From Nocardiopsis kunsanensis DSM 44524 (GTDB lineage: Bacteria > Actinomycetota > Actinomycetes > Streptosporangiales > Streptosporangiaceae): a stretch of DNA of 35,810 nt. Shown here piece after piece: positions 15,031 to 25,482 of this stretch. The notes under the pieces were generated by a model. The model was not told the origin of the DNA, made no database searches, and was given only the letters and a program-made list of their open reading frames with translations. Numbering within the stretch: the first letter of the stretch is position 1; every line of letters starts with the position of its first letter. A program made the position numbers and the translations under genes. The stretch lies in NCBI RefSeq assembly GCF_000340965.1, contig NZ_ANAY01000048.1:1-35810 (forward strand). Direction: 5' to 3'.

Positions 15031-16413
15031 ATGTCCCTGGTCGCCGGGATCGACAGCTCGACCCAGTCCTGCAAGATCGTGGTCTGCGAGGCCGACACCG
15101 GCACCGTCGTCCGCGAAGCACGCGTACCCCACCCCGACGGGACCGAGGTGCACCCCGATGCCTGGTGGGAGGCGTTGACCCAGGCCTCCGCAGGCCTGCT
15201 CGAGGGCGTGGAGGCGGTCGCCGTGGCCGGACAACAACACGGCATGGTCACCGTCGACGACCACGGCGAGGTCGTGCGTCCTGCCCTGCTGTGGAACGAC
15301 ACCAGGTCCGCGGGGGCCGCCGCCGACCTGGTCGACGAACTCGGCGGCGCCGGGGCCTGGGCCGACGCGGTGGGGACCGTCCCCACCGCCAGCCTGACCG
15401 CCGCCAAGCTCCGCTGGTTCGCCGAGCACGAGCCCGCGGCCGCGTCCAGGGCACGGGGGGTGATGCTGCCGCACGACTGGCTGACCTGGAAACTCTCCGG
15501 ATCCGAACGGCCCACCACCGACCGCGGCGACGCCTCCGGCACCGGCTACTGGGACCCGGCCGGCAACACCTACCGCACCGACCTGCTCGAGCACGCTTTC
15601 GGACGGCAGCTCGACCTGCCCCGTGTCGCCTCCCCCGCCGAGGCGGTCGGCCGCACCCCCGAGGGCGCGCTCGTGGCCCCCGGCACCGGCGACAACATGG
15701 GCAGCGCCCTGGGCCTGGGCCTGCGCCCCGGCGACGCCGTGGTCTCCCTCGGCACCAGTGGCACCGTCTTCGCCGTGGGCGACCACCCCTCCCACTCCCC
15801 TCAGGGCGCGATCTGCGGATTCGCCGACGCCACGGGCCGGTACCTGCCGCTGGTGTGCACGCTCAACGCCGCCCGCGTACTCGACGCGACCGCGGCCATG
15901 CTCGGCACCGACCTGCCCGGCCTCGACCGCCTGGCCACCCTCGCCGAACCCGGCGCAGGAGGGATCGTCCTGCTCCCCTACCTCGACGGGGAACGCACCC
16001 CCGATCTGCCCGGGGCGGCGGGGTCGCTGCACCACCTGAACCGGGACAACATGCGCCCGGAGAACATCGCGCGGGCCGCCGTGGAGGGCATGCTCCTGGG
16101 GCTGGCCGACGGGCTCGCAGCCCTGACCGACAGCGGGGTCCCCGTCGAACGGGTACAGCTCGTCGGCGGCGCCGCGCGTTCGGAGGCCGTGCGTGCGGCC
16201 GCACCGACCGTGCTCGGCGCCCCTGTGGAGGTGCCACCGCCCGCGGAGTACGTCGCCATCGGTGCCGCGCGCCAGGCCGCGTGGGTGCTCGCCGGCACCG
16301 GGGAACCGCCCGAGTGGAATGTGGGCGAGCCCGAGTTCACCGCGCAACCGCAGGAGATCGCCGGGCTCCACGAGCGCTACGCCCGCGTGCGCAGGGACAC
16401 CCACGGCGTGTGA
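15031..16413 (+). CDS. xylB: xylulokinase (FGGY family)
   Basis: A 460-residue cytosolic sugar kinase that phosphorylates D-xylulose for entry into the pentose phosphate pathway. Family features in order are: phosphate-binding AGIDSSTQSCK at residue 5, substrate-site AVAGQQHGMV, LLWNDTRS, LPHDWLTWKLSG, the catalytic Asp in GTGDNMGSALGLGL, the adenosine-loop SLGTSGTVFAV, and the C-terminal LVGGAARSEAVR. The length is normal. ATG 15031 follows CTGGAG. It stands alone: no xylose isomerase or sugar transporter is adjacent, so the specificity comes from family resemblance. A 13-bp hairpin terminator follows. Confidence 0.92.
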   Translation: MSLVAGIDSSTQSCKIVVCEADTGTVVREARVPHPDGTEVHPDAWWEALTQASAGLLEGVEAVAVAGQQHGMVTVDDHGEVVRPALLWNDTRSAGAAADLVDELGGAGAWADAVGTVPTASLTAAKLRWFAEHEPAAASRARGVMLPHDWLTWKLSGSERPTTDRGDASGTGYWDPAGNTYRTDLLEHAFGRQLDLPRVASPAEAVGRTPEGALVAPGTGDNMGSALGLGLRPGDAVVSLGTSGTVFAVGDHPSHSPQGAICGFADATGRYLPLVCTLNAARVLDATAAMLGTDLPGLDRLATLAEPGAGGIVLLPYLDGERTPDLPGAAGSLHHLNRDNMRPENIARAAVEGMLLGLADGLAALTDSGVPVERVQLVGGAARSEAVRAAAPTVLGAPVEVPPPAEYVAIGAARQAAWVLAGTGEPPEWNVGEPEFTAQPQEIAGLHERYARVRRDTHGV

Positions 16414-16492
16414 GGCCCGCTGGGCCGAGAACCGGAAGGCCCTCGCGGCCGTTCCCACCGAGGGGCCGCAGCGCACCGGCGCCAGGCCACCG

Positions 16493-16533
16493 ACGCCGGG
16501 TCCGGTGCACTCCGGTCGACCCGGACCCGGCGT
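16493..16533 (+). terminator. intrinsic terminator after xylB
   Basis: ACGCCGGGTCCGG at 16493-16505 pairs perfectly with 16521-16533 around a 15-base loop, then GCCTGTTTCC. It lies 80 bases past the xylB stop, within a 335-base gap (16414-16748) in which I see nothing else definite. Confidence 0.7.
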
Positions 16534-16748
16534 GCCTGTTTCCGGCGTGTCGGCACCTGAGCGGGGACGTACACGTCCCCGACGGCGGGCACAAGGGTGC
16601 AGCCGTGAGCGGCCGCGTCCCGGCAGGCGCATGCGCAGGGGACTTTCCTGACCGCGAACAGACTTGCCCTTCCGGGTGCGTTGAGGCGTAACCTTCCCGT
16701 GACAGAGGTCTTCCGGGCCTCCCGAACCCCATACGAATCCTGGTGACC

Positions 16749-17702
16749 ATGAACGCGACCCGGCTACGCCGTCTCGGATCCTCCGATCTCCACGTCTCGT
16801 CCCTGTGCCTGGGCGGCAACGTCTTCGGCTGGACGGCCGACGAAGCTACCTCCTTCGACCTGCTCGACGCCTACGTCGAGGCGGGCGGCAACTTCGTGGA
16901 CACCGCCGACTCCTACTCGTTCTGGGTCGAGGGCAACAGCGGCGGCGATTCGGAAACGGTGATCGGCCGGTGGCTGGCCCGTCGGGGAAGCCGCCCGCAG
17001 GATCTGGTTCTGGCGACCAAGGTGTCCCAACACCCGCAGTTCCAGGGGTTGGGCGCGAGCAACATCCGCGCCGCTGCCGAGGCCTCCCTGCAGCGGTTGG
17101 GGGTGGAGACCATCGACCTGTACTACGCCCACTTCGACGACCGCGACACCCCGCTGGAGGAGAGCGCACGCGCCTTCTCGGCCCTGGTCGACCAGGGCAA
17201 GGTACGCCAGGTGGGGCTGTCCAACCACAGGCCGGAGCGCATCGCCCAGTGGTTGGACATCTGCGCGGACCAGGGCCTGCACGCCCCGGTGTGCGTACAG
17301 CCGCACTACAACCTGGTCGAGCGCGGTGTCGAGTCGGACCTGGTGCCGCTGGCCCAGGAGCGGGGCGTGTCGCTGCTGCCCTACTTCGGATTGGCAGCCG
17401 GGTTCCTGACCGGCAAGTACCGCAGGGGCGGCGCCGACGTGGACAGCCCCCGGGCCGGTAAGGCCTGGGAGTACCTGGAGGAGCCGCGCAATGAGCAGGT
17501 CCTGGCGGAGCTGGACCGCATCTCCCGGGAGCGCGGCACGACACAGGCGGCGGTGGCGCTGGCGTGGCTGGCGCAACGCCCGGGTGTGGCATCGGTATTG
17601 TCCAGCGCGCGCAACCTCGACCAGCTCTCGGGGCTGCTTCCGGTCATGGAGATGCAGTTGAGCGAGGAGGAGGCCGCGGCACTGACCAAGGCTTCCTCCT
17701 GA
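16749..17702 (+). CDS. aldo/keto reductase (YhdN/Tas-like, AKR11/12 type)
   Basis: A 317-residue NADPH-dependent aldo/keto reductase. The catalytic tetrad is visible: Asp and Tyr in NFVDTADSYSFW, Lys in LVLATKVSQHP, His in DLYYAHFDDRDTP. The cofactor-binding VRQVGLSNHRPERI and C-terminal SVLSSARNLDQL are as in the family whose members act on phosphorylated or nucleotide-linked sugars and xenobiotic carbonyls. The substrate is unknown. A GTG at 16743 is in frame; ATG 16749 fits the family start better, though no strong ribosome binding site precedes it. It lies 61 bases before the clpC-like gene on the same strand. Confidence 0.9.
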   Translation: MNATRLRRLGSSDLHVSSLCLGGNVFGWTADEATSFDLLDAYVEAGGNFVDTADSYSFWVEGNSGGDSETVIGRWLARRGSRPQDLVLATKVSQHPQFQGLGASNIRAAAEASLQRLGVETIDLYYAHFDDRDTPLEESARAFSALVDQGKVRQVGLSNHRPERIAQWLDICADQGLHAPVCVQPHYNLVERGVESDLVPLAQERGVSLLPYFGLAAGFLTGKYRRGGADVDSPRAGKAWEYLEEPRNEQVLAELDRISRERGTTQAAVALAWLAQRPGVASVLSSARNLDQLSGLLPVMEMQLSEEEAAALTKASS

Positions 17703-17763
17703 CACCGAGGACCCATCGCTTAAGGTTATTCACCCACGACACAAGCACGGGGGGCAGAAAACG

Positions 17764-20256
<2,493 letters not shown>

Positions 20257-20273
20257 TACCTGCCTGCCGACAG

Positions 20274-20314
20274 GCCCCGGCCCGGGACATCGCGGCGATG
20301 TCCCGGGCCGGGGC
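20274..20314 (+). terminator. strong hairpin terminator after clpC
   Basis: The 20 bases at 20274-20293 are the reverse complement of 20295-20314, giving a near-continuous stem followed by TCTCTC. It lies between the convergent clpC-like gene and the proline-rich gene and could serve both directions. Confidence 0.85.
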
Positions 20315-20349
20315 TCTCTCATGGCATATTCACCGCACGGGCCCTCGTC

Positions 20350-20517
20350 TCAGGCCGGCTCCGGTTCGGGTTCGGGTCCGGGCGGCCCGGGCAGCGGCGG
20401 CTCGGGCGGCACCGGTTCCGGCTCGGGTTCGGGCGGCGGCATCGGTGTGGGAGGGAACGGGTCCGGCGGCATCGGCTCGGGCTCGCGTACGGTCCCGTCC
20501 CGCATCCGGGTCGGCAT
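20350..20517 (-). CDS. small proline/glutamate-rich protein, 55 residues
   Basis: The product starts MPTRMRDGTVREPEPMPPDP and continues as Pro-Glu dipeptides (PEPEPEPVPPEPPL) to the end, so it is probably extended and disordered. It is called a gene because GAAGGAGG is placed eight bases before ATG 20517 and because it follows the LLM oxidoreductase by 29 bases on the same strand. Its antisense frame is a Gly/Ser-rich shadow. I know no function. Repetitive PE tails occur in cell-wall-spanning proteins, but there is no signal peptide or membrane segment here. Confidence 0.6.
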   Translation of the reverse strand: MPTRMRDGTVREPEPMPPDPFPPTPMPPPEPEPEPVPPEPPLPGPPGPEPEPEPA

Positions 20518-20546
20518 GTGCACTACCTCCTTCACTGGGGGACGTC

Positions 20547-21539
20547 CTACGGACCGGGGGCCTCCGGGGCGGCCCGGTCCTCGGCTCTCAGACGGGGCAG
20601 GATCTCGGTGGAGAAGAACTCGAAGAACCCGTCCTGGTCGTCACCGATCTGGGAGATGTAGACCTCCTCGACCCCGGCCTGTAGGTAGGGCCGGATCGCT
20701 GCCATGTGCGCCTCGGGGTCGGGTCCGCACGGAATCTGTTCGGCGACCCTGTCCTCGGTGATCAGTTCCCGGGTGAGCTGCTCGAAGTGGCGCGGCAACG
20801 GCAGGAGCTGTGCTGCTTCCCCGGGCAGGGCGTCGTTGGCCCAACGGTGGTGGGCCAGACGCCGGGCCTCGGCCCCGTCCTCGTGCCAGCAGACCTTGAG
20901 GCCGCCCTGGACGGGTTTTCCCGCCCCGCCCCGCGCCCGGAACATCTCGATGGTCTCGGTGCTGGGCGCAACCTGGATCAGGCCGTCGGCCACGTTCGCC
21001 GCCAGGGTGGTGGCCTTGGGGCCGAAGGCGGCCATGAAGATCTGCGGGCTCTCCCCGGGCAGGGTGTAGATACGGGCAGTGTCCAGGTCGTAGTACTCGC
21101 CGCGGTGGGTGACGAGCTTGCCGGTCCACAGGCGGCGCATCACCTCGACGGCCTCCTCCAACATCGCCAGGCGCTGGGCGGCCGGCGGCCACGGCAGGCC
21201 GAGGATGTGTTCGTTGAGGGCCTCGCCCGTGCCCACCCCGAGGGTGAATCCGCCGCGTGCGAGTGCTGCGGTGGTGGCGGTGGCCTGGGCGATGATCGCC
21301 GGGTGCATCCGGGTGGTCGGGCACGTCACCGCGGTGGTGATCGGCAGGGCCGTGGCCTGGCCGATCGCGCCGGCGACGGTCCATACGAACGGTGCCTGGC
21401 CCTGGCTCTCCGACCAGGGATGGAAGTGGTCGCTGATCCACAGGGCGTCGAAACCCGCTGCCTCGGCTCCCTGGGCCTGCCGGACCAGGTCCCTGGGCCG
21501 GTGTTCCTCGGTGGACAGAAAATAGCCGATGCGCGTCAC
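20547..21539 (-). CDS. LLM-class F420-dependent oxidoreductase
   Basis: A 330-residue TIM-barrel protein of the luciferase-like monooxygenase superfamily, in the F420-dependent group that includes F420-linked glucose-6-phosphate dehydrogenase. Visible features are MTRIGYFLSTEEHRPRDLV, the active-site WISDHFHPWSESQGQAPFVW, AITCP-type barrel strands (TAVTCPTTRMHPA), GVGTGEALNEHILG and IFMAAFGPKATTLAA. Members catalyse hydride transfer between deazaflavin F420 and an organic substrate; the exact substrate is not readable. The start is GTG 21539 with GGGGGAT upstream. It probably forms an operon with the downstream proline-rich gene and possibly the upstream SDR (40-base gap). Confidence 0.9.
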   Translation of the reverse strand: MTRIGYFLSTEEHRPRDLVRQAQGAEAAGFDALWISDHFHPWSESQGQAPFVWTVAGAIGQATALPITTAVTCPTTRMHPAIIAQATATTAALARGGFTLGVGTGEALNEHILGLPWPPAAQRLAMLEEAVEVMRRLWTGKLVTHRGEYYDLDTARIYTLPGESPQIFMAAFGPKATTLAANVADGLIQVAPSTETIEMFRARGGAGKPVQGGLKVCWHEDGAEARRLAHHRWANDALPGEAAQLLPLPRHFEQLTRELITEDRVAEQIPCGPDPEAHMAAIRPYLQAGVEEVYISQIGDDQDGFFEFFSTEILPRLRAEDRAAPEAPGP

Positions 21540-21579
21540 GTGCGATCCCCCGTCGTCGCCCGCGCACCCGGCCGGTTCC

Positions 21580-22704
21580 TCACCGCCGGTCGCGCGTGTC
21601 CTGGTTGAGTCGGTTCCCTGCTCGTTCGTTGAGAGCGCCGATGCTCTCGGCCAGACGTCCGACCCTGCTGTCCCCGCTCCGGCTGCCGGTGCGTTCGTCC
21701 ACGTGCTCGGGCACCCCCGGCAGAAGCCTGGACACCAGCCCCATGGCCTGCTGTGTCAGCCCCGGGGCCAGGCCGCGCGCCGCCAGGCCCAGGCGTGTGG
21801 TGGGATGCAGGATCACAAAAACCCGTCCGCTCGCGGCCGCCCCGACGATGCGGCGGGCCGCGCGGCGCGAGTCCACACTCAGCAGGGGCATTCCGGCCAA
21901 TAGGGCGAACCAGGCGTACTCCCGCTCGGGGTCGCCGATGAAGAGCACGCCTCTGTGCGACCCCGTGCGCATGAGGCCGGGCACGACCGTGCTCACGCGC
22001 ACACCCGTGCCTGCGGTCTCGGCGGCCAGCCCCTCCGACAGGGCCGCACTGGCGTGTTTGGCGACCGAGTAGGGCAGCAGGTGGGGCACGGTCAGGTAAG
22101 CGCCCACGGAGGTGATGTTGACCAGGGTTCCCTCGGTGCGTCGCAGGTGGGGCAGGGCCTCGCGGGCGACGTGGAAGGGGCCCCAGTACATGATGTCCAT
22201 GGCTTCGGTGAAGTAGGTGTCGTCCATGGCTTCGGCCGGGCCCACCCGCATGACGCCGGCGTTGTTGACCACGACGTCGAGGCGGCCGAACCGTTCGACG
22301 CTCTCGCCGATGAGAGCGCGTACCTGTTCACGGTCGGTGACGTCGCAGACCACACCGTGAGCGTCGATCCCGCGGCCGGAGAGCTCGGCCACGGCCCGGT
22401 CGAGATTGCCGCGGTTGCGCCCGCACACGACGACCGAAGCGCCGGCGGCACCGAACTCACGGGCCATTTGCAGACCCAGGCCGCGGCTCCCGCCGGTGAC
22501 GAGAGCGACACGTCCGTTCAGACGTCCGGAACCGCGGTTCCCGGCCGCCATGGAGGCGCCGACGCCGATGAGGGCCCCGGCTCCGGCCCAGGCGGCCAGG
22601 TCGAGGGCGCGTTCGCCCGGTGTGGGGCGCCGCTTCCGGTCGCGGAACCTGCGCAGGGTCCAACGGGCCCCGAGGAGCGCTGCGGGTGCCTTCCAACCGC
22701 TCAC
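21580..22704 (-). CDS. membrane-tethered short-chain dehydrogenase/reductase
   Basis: A 374-residue SDR. A basic N-terminal 30 residues precede a hydrophobic segment (AAWAGAGALIGVGASMAAG, about 37-55) that could anchor it in the membrane. The Rossmann motif TGGSRGLG follows, then NNAGV, the catalytic Ser in ITSVGAYL and the YSVAK motif, all intact. About 100 C-terminal residues past the SDR core include VFVILHPTTRLGLAARGLAPGL. Relatives act on lipids or steroids, but the substrate is unknown. GTG 22704 begins the conserved protein; the open frame to 23124 lacks coding character. It is codirectional with the LLM gene. Confidence 0.87.
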   Translation of the reverse strand: MSGWKAPAALLGARWTLRRFRDRKRRPTPGERALDLAAWAGAGALIGVGASMAAGNRGSGRLNGRVALVTGGSRGLGLQMAREFGAAGASVVVCGRNRGNLDRAVAELSGRGIDAHGVVCDVTDREQVRALIGESVERFGRLDVVVNNAGVMRVGPAEAMDDTYFTEAMDIMYWGPFHVAREALPHLRRTEGTLVNITSVGAYLTVPHLLPYSVAKHASAALSEGLAAETAGTGVRVSTVVPGLMRTGSHRGVLFIGDPEREYAWFALLAGMPLLSVDSRRAARRIVGAAASGRVFVILHPTTRLGLAARGLAPGLTQQAMGLVSRLLPGVPEHVDERTGSRSGDSRVGRLAESIGALNERAGNRLNQDTRDRR

Positions 22705-22963
22705 CGGCCGTCTCCGTTCCGTTCGAGGGGTCGTGGATGTTCTCCCACGGTTACCCGGCGCTCGCGCCGTGAAAACCGCAGGTGGCAAGAGATGGGGTTG
22801 CGTCTCCGTGCTCTTGGGCCGGTCGGCGCGGGTGCCCGGCCCGCGCCCGGACGGTGGAGGGGTGAGGGCCCCGGCCGTGGGGATCGGGTGCACCCGGGGT
22901 GGCCCCACTCCGGTACGGGCGGGGCCCGGGCGAACGCAGGGGCCGTGGGGGCGGGTGGGGCCC

Positions 22964-22989
22964 GTTAAAACGACTCCGGCGTCGGGTAT
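22964..22989 (+). promoter_or_regulatory. candidate sigma-B/sigma-F-type stress promoter
   Basis: GTTA at 22964-22967 and GGGTAT at 22984-22989 are separated by 16 bases, close to the GTTT-N14-16-GGGTAT/C pattern of actinobacterial SigB/SigF promoters. It lies 61 bases before ATG 23051. The rest of the 346-base divergent gap (22705-23050) shows nothing else. Confidence 0.45.
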
Positions 22990-23050
22990 CCCAGGGGCGA
23001 GCTGCCCTCTGCGGCAGCCGTCCGCCCCATCGAGCGGAAGGGGGGCGAGC

Positions 23051-23437
23051 ATGGACGCGCCCGGTGCCGCATGGTTGGTCTGGGTCCTGGTGACCATCGC
23101 CGTTCCGATCGTGGTCATCTTCATCGTTCTGGGCGTGCTGCGCTGGTCGCGGTTGCGTGCGCAGGAGGCGGTGCGCTCGGAGGAGTACTGGGAGGAGTCT
23201 CCCGACGGGCGGCGTTATCCCACCGGGTACGAGCGCATGTACGACCCGGAGGCCCGCCGCGCCGCGACCCGGGGCGAGTACCCCGAGGACGAGGATGCCG
23301 GTGCGCAGGAGGAGCAGCACGGGGCCTCCCCCTCGGAGGACGCCGAGCCGGGCAAGGAGGGCGAGGTCCGCCCGGACCGGCAGGACCGGCCGGAGGGGCA
23401 GGACGGGCAGGAGGGCCCGTCCGGTACCGGGCGGTGA
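23051..23437 (+). CDS. single-pass membrane protein with acidic cytoplasmic tail
   Basis: A 128-residue protein with one transmembrane helix near the N-terminus (WLVWVLVTIAVPIVVIFIVL, residues 8-27). A basic stop-transfer stretch (RWSRLRAQ) follows, then a Tyr/Arg/Glu-rich segment and a low-complexity acidic tail of Glu, Asp, Gln and Gly. The predicted topology puts the tail in the cytoplasm. No family recognised. ATG 23051 has GGAAGGGGGG upstream. It lies 77 bases before the copper-storage-like gene and both may be read from the candidate stress promoter at 22964. Confidence 0.7.
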   Translation: MDAPGAAWLVWVLVTIAVPIVVIFIVLGVLRWSRLRAQEAVRSEEYWEESPDGRRYPTGYERMYDPEARRAATRGEYPEDEDAGAQEEQHGASPSEDAEPGKEGEVRPDRQDRPEGQDGQEGPSGTGR

Positions 23438-23514
23438 GCGGTGCGCCGGTCCCGCTCAGGGCAGTACCGGACCCGCCCAGGGAAGAAGTCGTCGACCGCG
23501 GCTGGAGGAACACG

Positions 23515-23919
23515 ATGACTGTCACTGCACGGATGCTCGAGACCCACCCCGGCGCGGCCGAGGGGCTCGACCCCCGGATACTCGGCGCCTGCATCGACGC
23601 CTGTACCGAGTGCGCGACGGCATGCACCTCGTGCGCGGACGCCTGTCTGGCGGAGAGCCGCGTCGGAGAACTCGTGGAGTGTGTCCGGCTCGACCTGGAG
23701 TGCGCTGACCTGTGCGCGGCCACGGGCCGGCTGCTGACCCGTGGTTACGGGCGCCGGCGAGAATGGTACAGCGAGCTGCTGAGCGCGTGCGTGCGCGCGT
23801 GCGAGGAGTGCGCGCGGGAGTGCGAGAGCCACGCTTCCCACCACGAGCACTGCCGTGTGTGCGCCGAGGCGTGCCGCCGTTGCGCGCAGGCGTGCCGGGA
23901 GCTCATGGCTCTGCTGTGA
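23515..23919 (+). CDS. cysteine-rich four-helix-bundle copper-storage-like protein (Csp/DUF326)
   Basis: A 134-residue protein with 18 cysteines, at 26, 30, 33, 37, 40, 44, 56, 63, 67, 92, 96, 99, 103, 113, 116, 120, 123 and 127, spaced three or four apart along helices. A His cluster (HASHHEH) lies at about 106-112. This is the pattern of Csp copper-storage proteins, whose four-helix bundles line their core with Cys and bind many Cu(I) ions. There is no signal peptide, so it is the cytosolic (Csp3-like) kind. ATG 23515 follows GGAGGA. No copper exporter or CsoR gene is adjacent. Confidence 0.88.
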   Translation: MTVTARMLETHPGAAEGLDPRILGACIDACTECATACTSCADACLAESRVGELVECVRLDLECADLCAATGRLLTRGYGRRREWYSELLSACVRACEECARECESHASHHEHCRVCAEACRRCAQACRELMALL

Positions 23920-23959
23920 AGGCCCGCCGGCGCGTACGGGGCCGGCGGCCCCGGCCGGG

Positions 23960-24067
23960 TCAGCCCGGGCGGTGCAGGACCGGGTCCAGCCCGAACAGGG
24001 GAAAGAGCGTGGTGTCGAAGAACTGCACCACGTGCGAGAACCCCTCCGGGGCCGGCTCCAGAACAAG
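23960..24067 (-). pseudogene. remnant of a protein C-terminus
   Basis: A 35-codon stretch on the minus strand reads protein-like (EPAPEGFSHVVQFFDTTLFP followed by LFGLDPVLHRPG and a stop) and uses GC-rich third positions. It is preceded in frame by a stop at 24068-24070 and has no start codon or ribosome binding site. Best explained as the 3' end of a decayed or deleted gene. I do not recognise the family. The rest of the gap up to 24252 is lower in GC and probably carries the alcohol dehydrogenase promoter. Confidence 0.35.
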
Positions 24068-24252
24068 TCAGGTCCGCCCTACGACGGTCGGCAGCGCGAT
24101 CGCCGCACCGGCGCACCGTGTCAACAACAAAGCACACGATCTGTACACGGCCTTGAACGAGCCGAACGGACCTGCGTTGATAACTTCGAGTGTCCGCCAG
24201 GCCGACCGTGCGTGATGTCCGAGGCCTGGTTCTGCGACAGTGGGGAGCACGT

Positions 24253-25302
24253 ATGCGAGCCGTGGTCTTCGAGGACTACCAGACATTCCCGGTCCTGACC
24301 GATGTGGAAGCGCCCGAACCCGGGCCGGGCGAAGTTCTGCTGAAGGTGGCCGGTGCGGGCGCTTGCCACTCGGACGTGAGTGTTTACCGCACGTTCGAGA
24401 AGGGCTCACCCGGCGCGCAGAAACCCCCGTTCGTGCTGGGACACGAGAACTCCGGATGGGTCGAGCGTGTGGGCACCGGGGTCAGTGAACGCATCAAGAT
24501 CGGGGCGGCCTATCTCGTCTACGGGCCGATCGGCTGCCAGCACTGCCGCCAGTGTGTCCAGGGCAAGGACACCTACTGCGAGAACGCGGCCACGATGCCT
24601 TACCAGGCCGTGGGTCTGGGCCGGGACGGCGGCATGGCCGAGTACGTGACTGTGCTCGCCCATCATCTGGTGCCGTTGGGGGACGCCGACCCGGTGAGCG
24701 CCGCTCCTCTGGCCGACGCGGGCCTGACGCCCTACCACGCCATCAAGCGGGCGCTGCCCCACCTCCAGGGCGGGGGCAGGTACGCGTTGGCGATCGGGTT
24801 GGGCGGACTGGGGCAGATCGGGGTGCAGATCCTTCGGGCCCTGACCGGTGCCACGATCATCGCGACCGACCTCAGGGCCGACGCGCGTGAGCAGGCCGAG
24901 GCCAACGGCGCGGTCACGGTTCCCGGCGGCGACGACCAGGTGGAGCAGATCCTGGAGAAGACGCACGGGCGGGGCATCGACGCCGCCTTCGACTTCGTGG
25001 GGGCCGGCTCGACCATCGCCACGGCGGCCGGGGCGATGGCCCAGGGCGGGGCGTTGTCCGTCGTGGGTATCGGCTCGGGGACGCACGAGTTCTCGTTCTT
25101 CACCAACCCCTACGAGTCATATGTGACCAACACCTACTGGGGCACTGTCTCGGAACTGTGGGAGGTCGTGGACATGTACCGGGCCGGGCAGATCCGCCCG
25201 CAGGTGGAGCGCTACGGCATGGAGCAGGCGCTGGAGGCCTACCGCCGTCTGGAGGCCGGTGAGGTCAACGGCCGCGCCGTGGTGGTGCCCGGCCAGGGCT
25301 GA
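24253..25302 (+). CDS. zinc-dependent alcohol dehydrogenase
   Basis: A 349-residue NAD(P)-dependent medium-chain dehydrogenase. Catalytic-zinc ligands are Cys38 (GACHSD) and His64-Glu65 (LGHEN). The structural-zinc cysteines are 95, 98, 101 and 109 (CQHCRQCVQGKDTYC). The cofactor Rossmann motif GLGGLGQIGVQIL is intact. It resembles the group acting on aryl or long-chain alcohols, but the substrate cannot be assigned. ATG 24253 follows GGGGAG at good spacing. It is monocistronic, with a 15-bp terminator stem downstream. Confidence 0.92.
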   Translation: MRAVVFEDYQTFPVLTDVEAPEPGPGEVLLKVAGAGACHSDVSVYRTFEKGSPGAQKPPFVLGHENSGWVERVGTGVSERIKIGAAYLVYGPIGCQHCRQCVQGKDTYCENAATMPYQAVGLGRDGGMAEYVTVLAHHLVPLGDADPVSAAPLADAGLTPYHAIKRALPHLQGGGRYALAIGLGGLGQIGVQILRALTGATIIATDLRADAREQAEANGAVTVPGGDDQVEQILEKTHGRGIDAAFDFVGAGSTIATAAGAMAQGGALSVVGIGSGTHEFSFFTNPYESYVTNTYWGTVSELWEVVDMYRAGQIRPQVERYGMEQALEAYRRLEAGEVNGRAVVVPGQG

Positions 25303-25321
25303 CCCGCCGCCCCGTCGGATC

Positions 25322-25360
25322 GGCCCGCCCGTCGCGTCCCGCCCGCGCGACGGGCGGGCC
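25322..25360 (+). terminator. intrinsic terminator after the alcohol dehydrogenase
   Basis: GGCCCGCCCGTCGCG at 25322-25336 pairs perfectly with 25346-25360 around a nine-base loop, 20 bases after the stop codon. No T-run follows. Confidence 0.8.
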
Positions 25361-25482
25361 CTCGTGCATCCGGGTTTCGGCGTGTGCCGGGCATGTGACG
25401 GGCGCGTGCCGCGCCCCGCCTTCCCCGTCGGCCCGCTCTCCTGCCAGGATGCCCCTGCACCGACACGACCGTGAGGAGAACG

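Noticed and set aside
24153..24186. TTGAAC/GATAAC promoter for the alcohol dehydrogenase
   Set aside because: Spacing of about 20 bases is outside the normal range; the region is likely to hold the promoter but I cannot place it.
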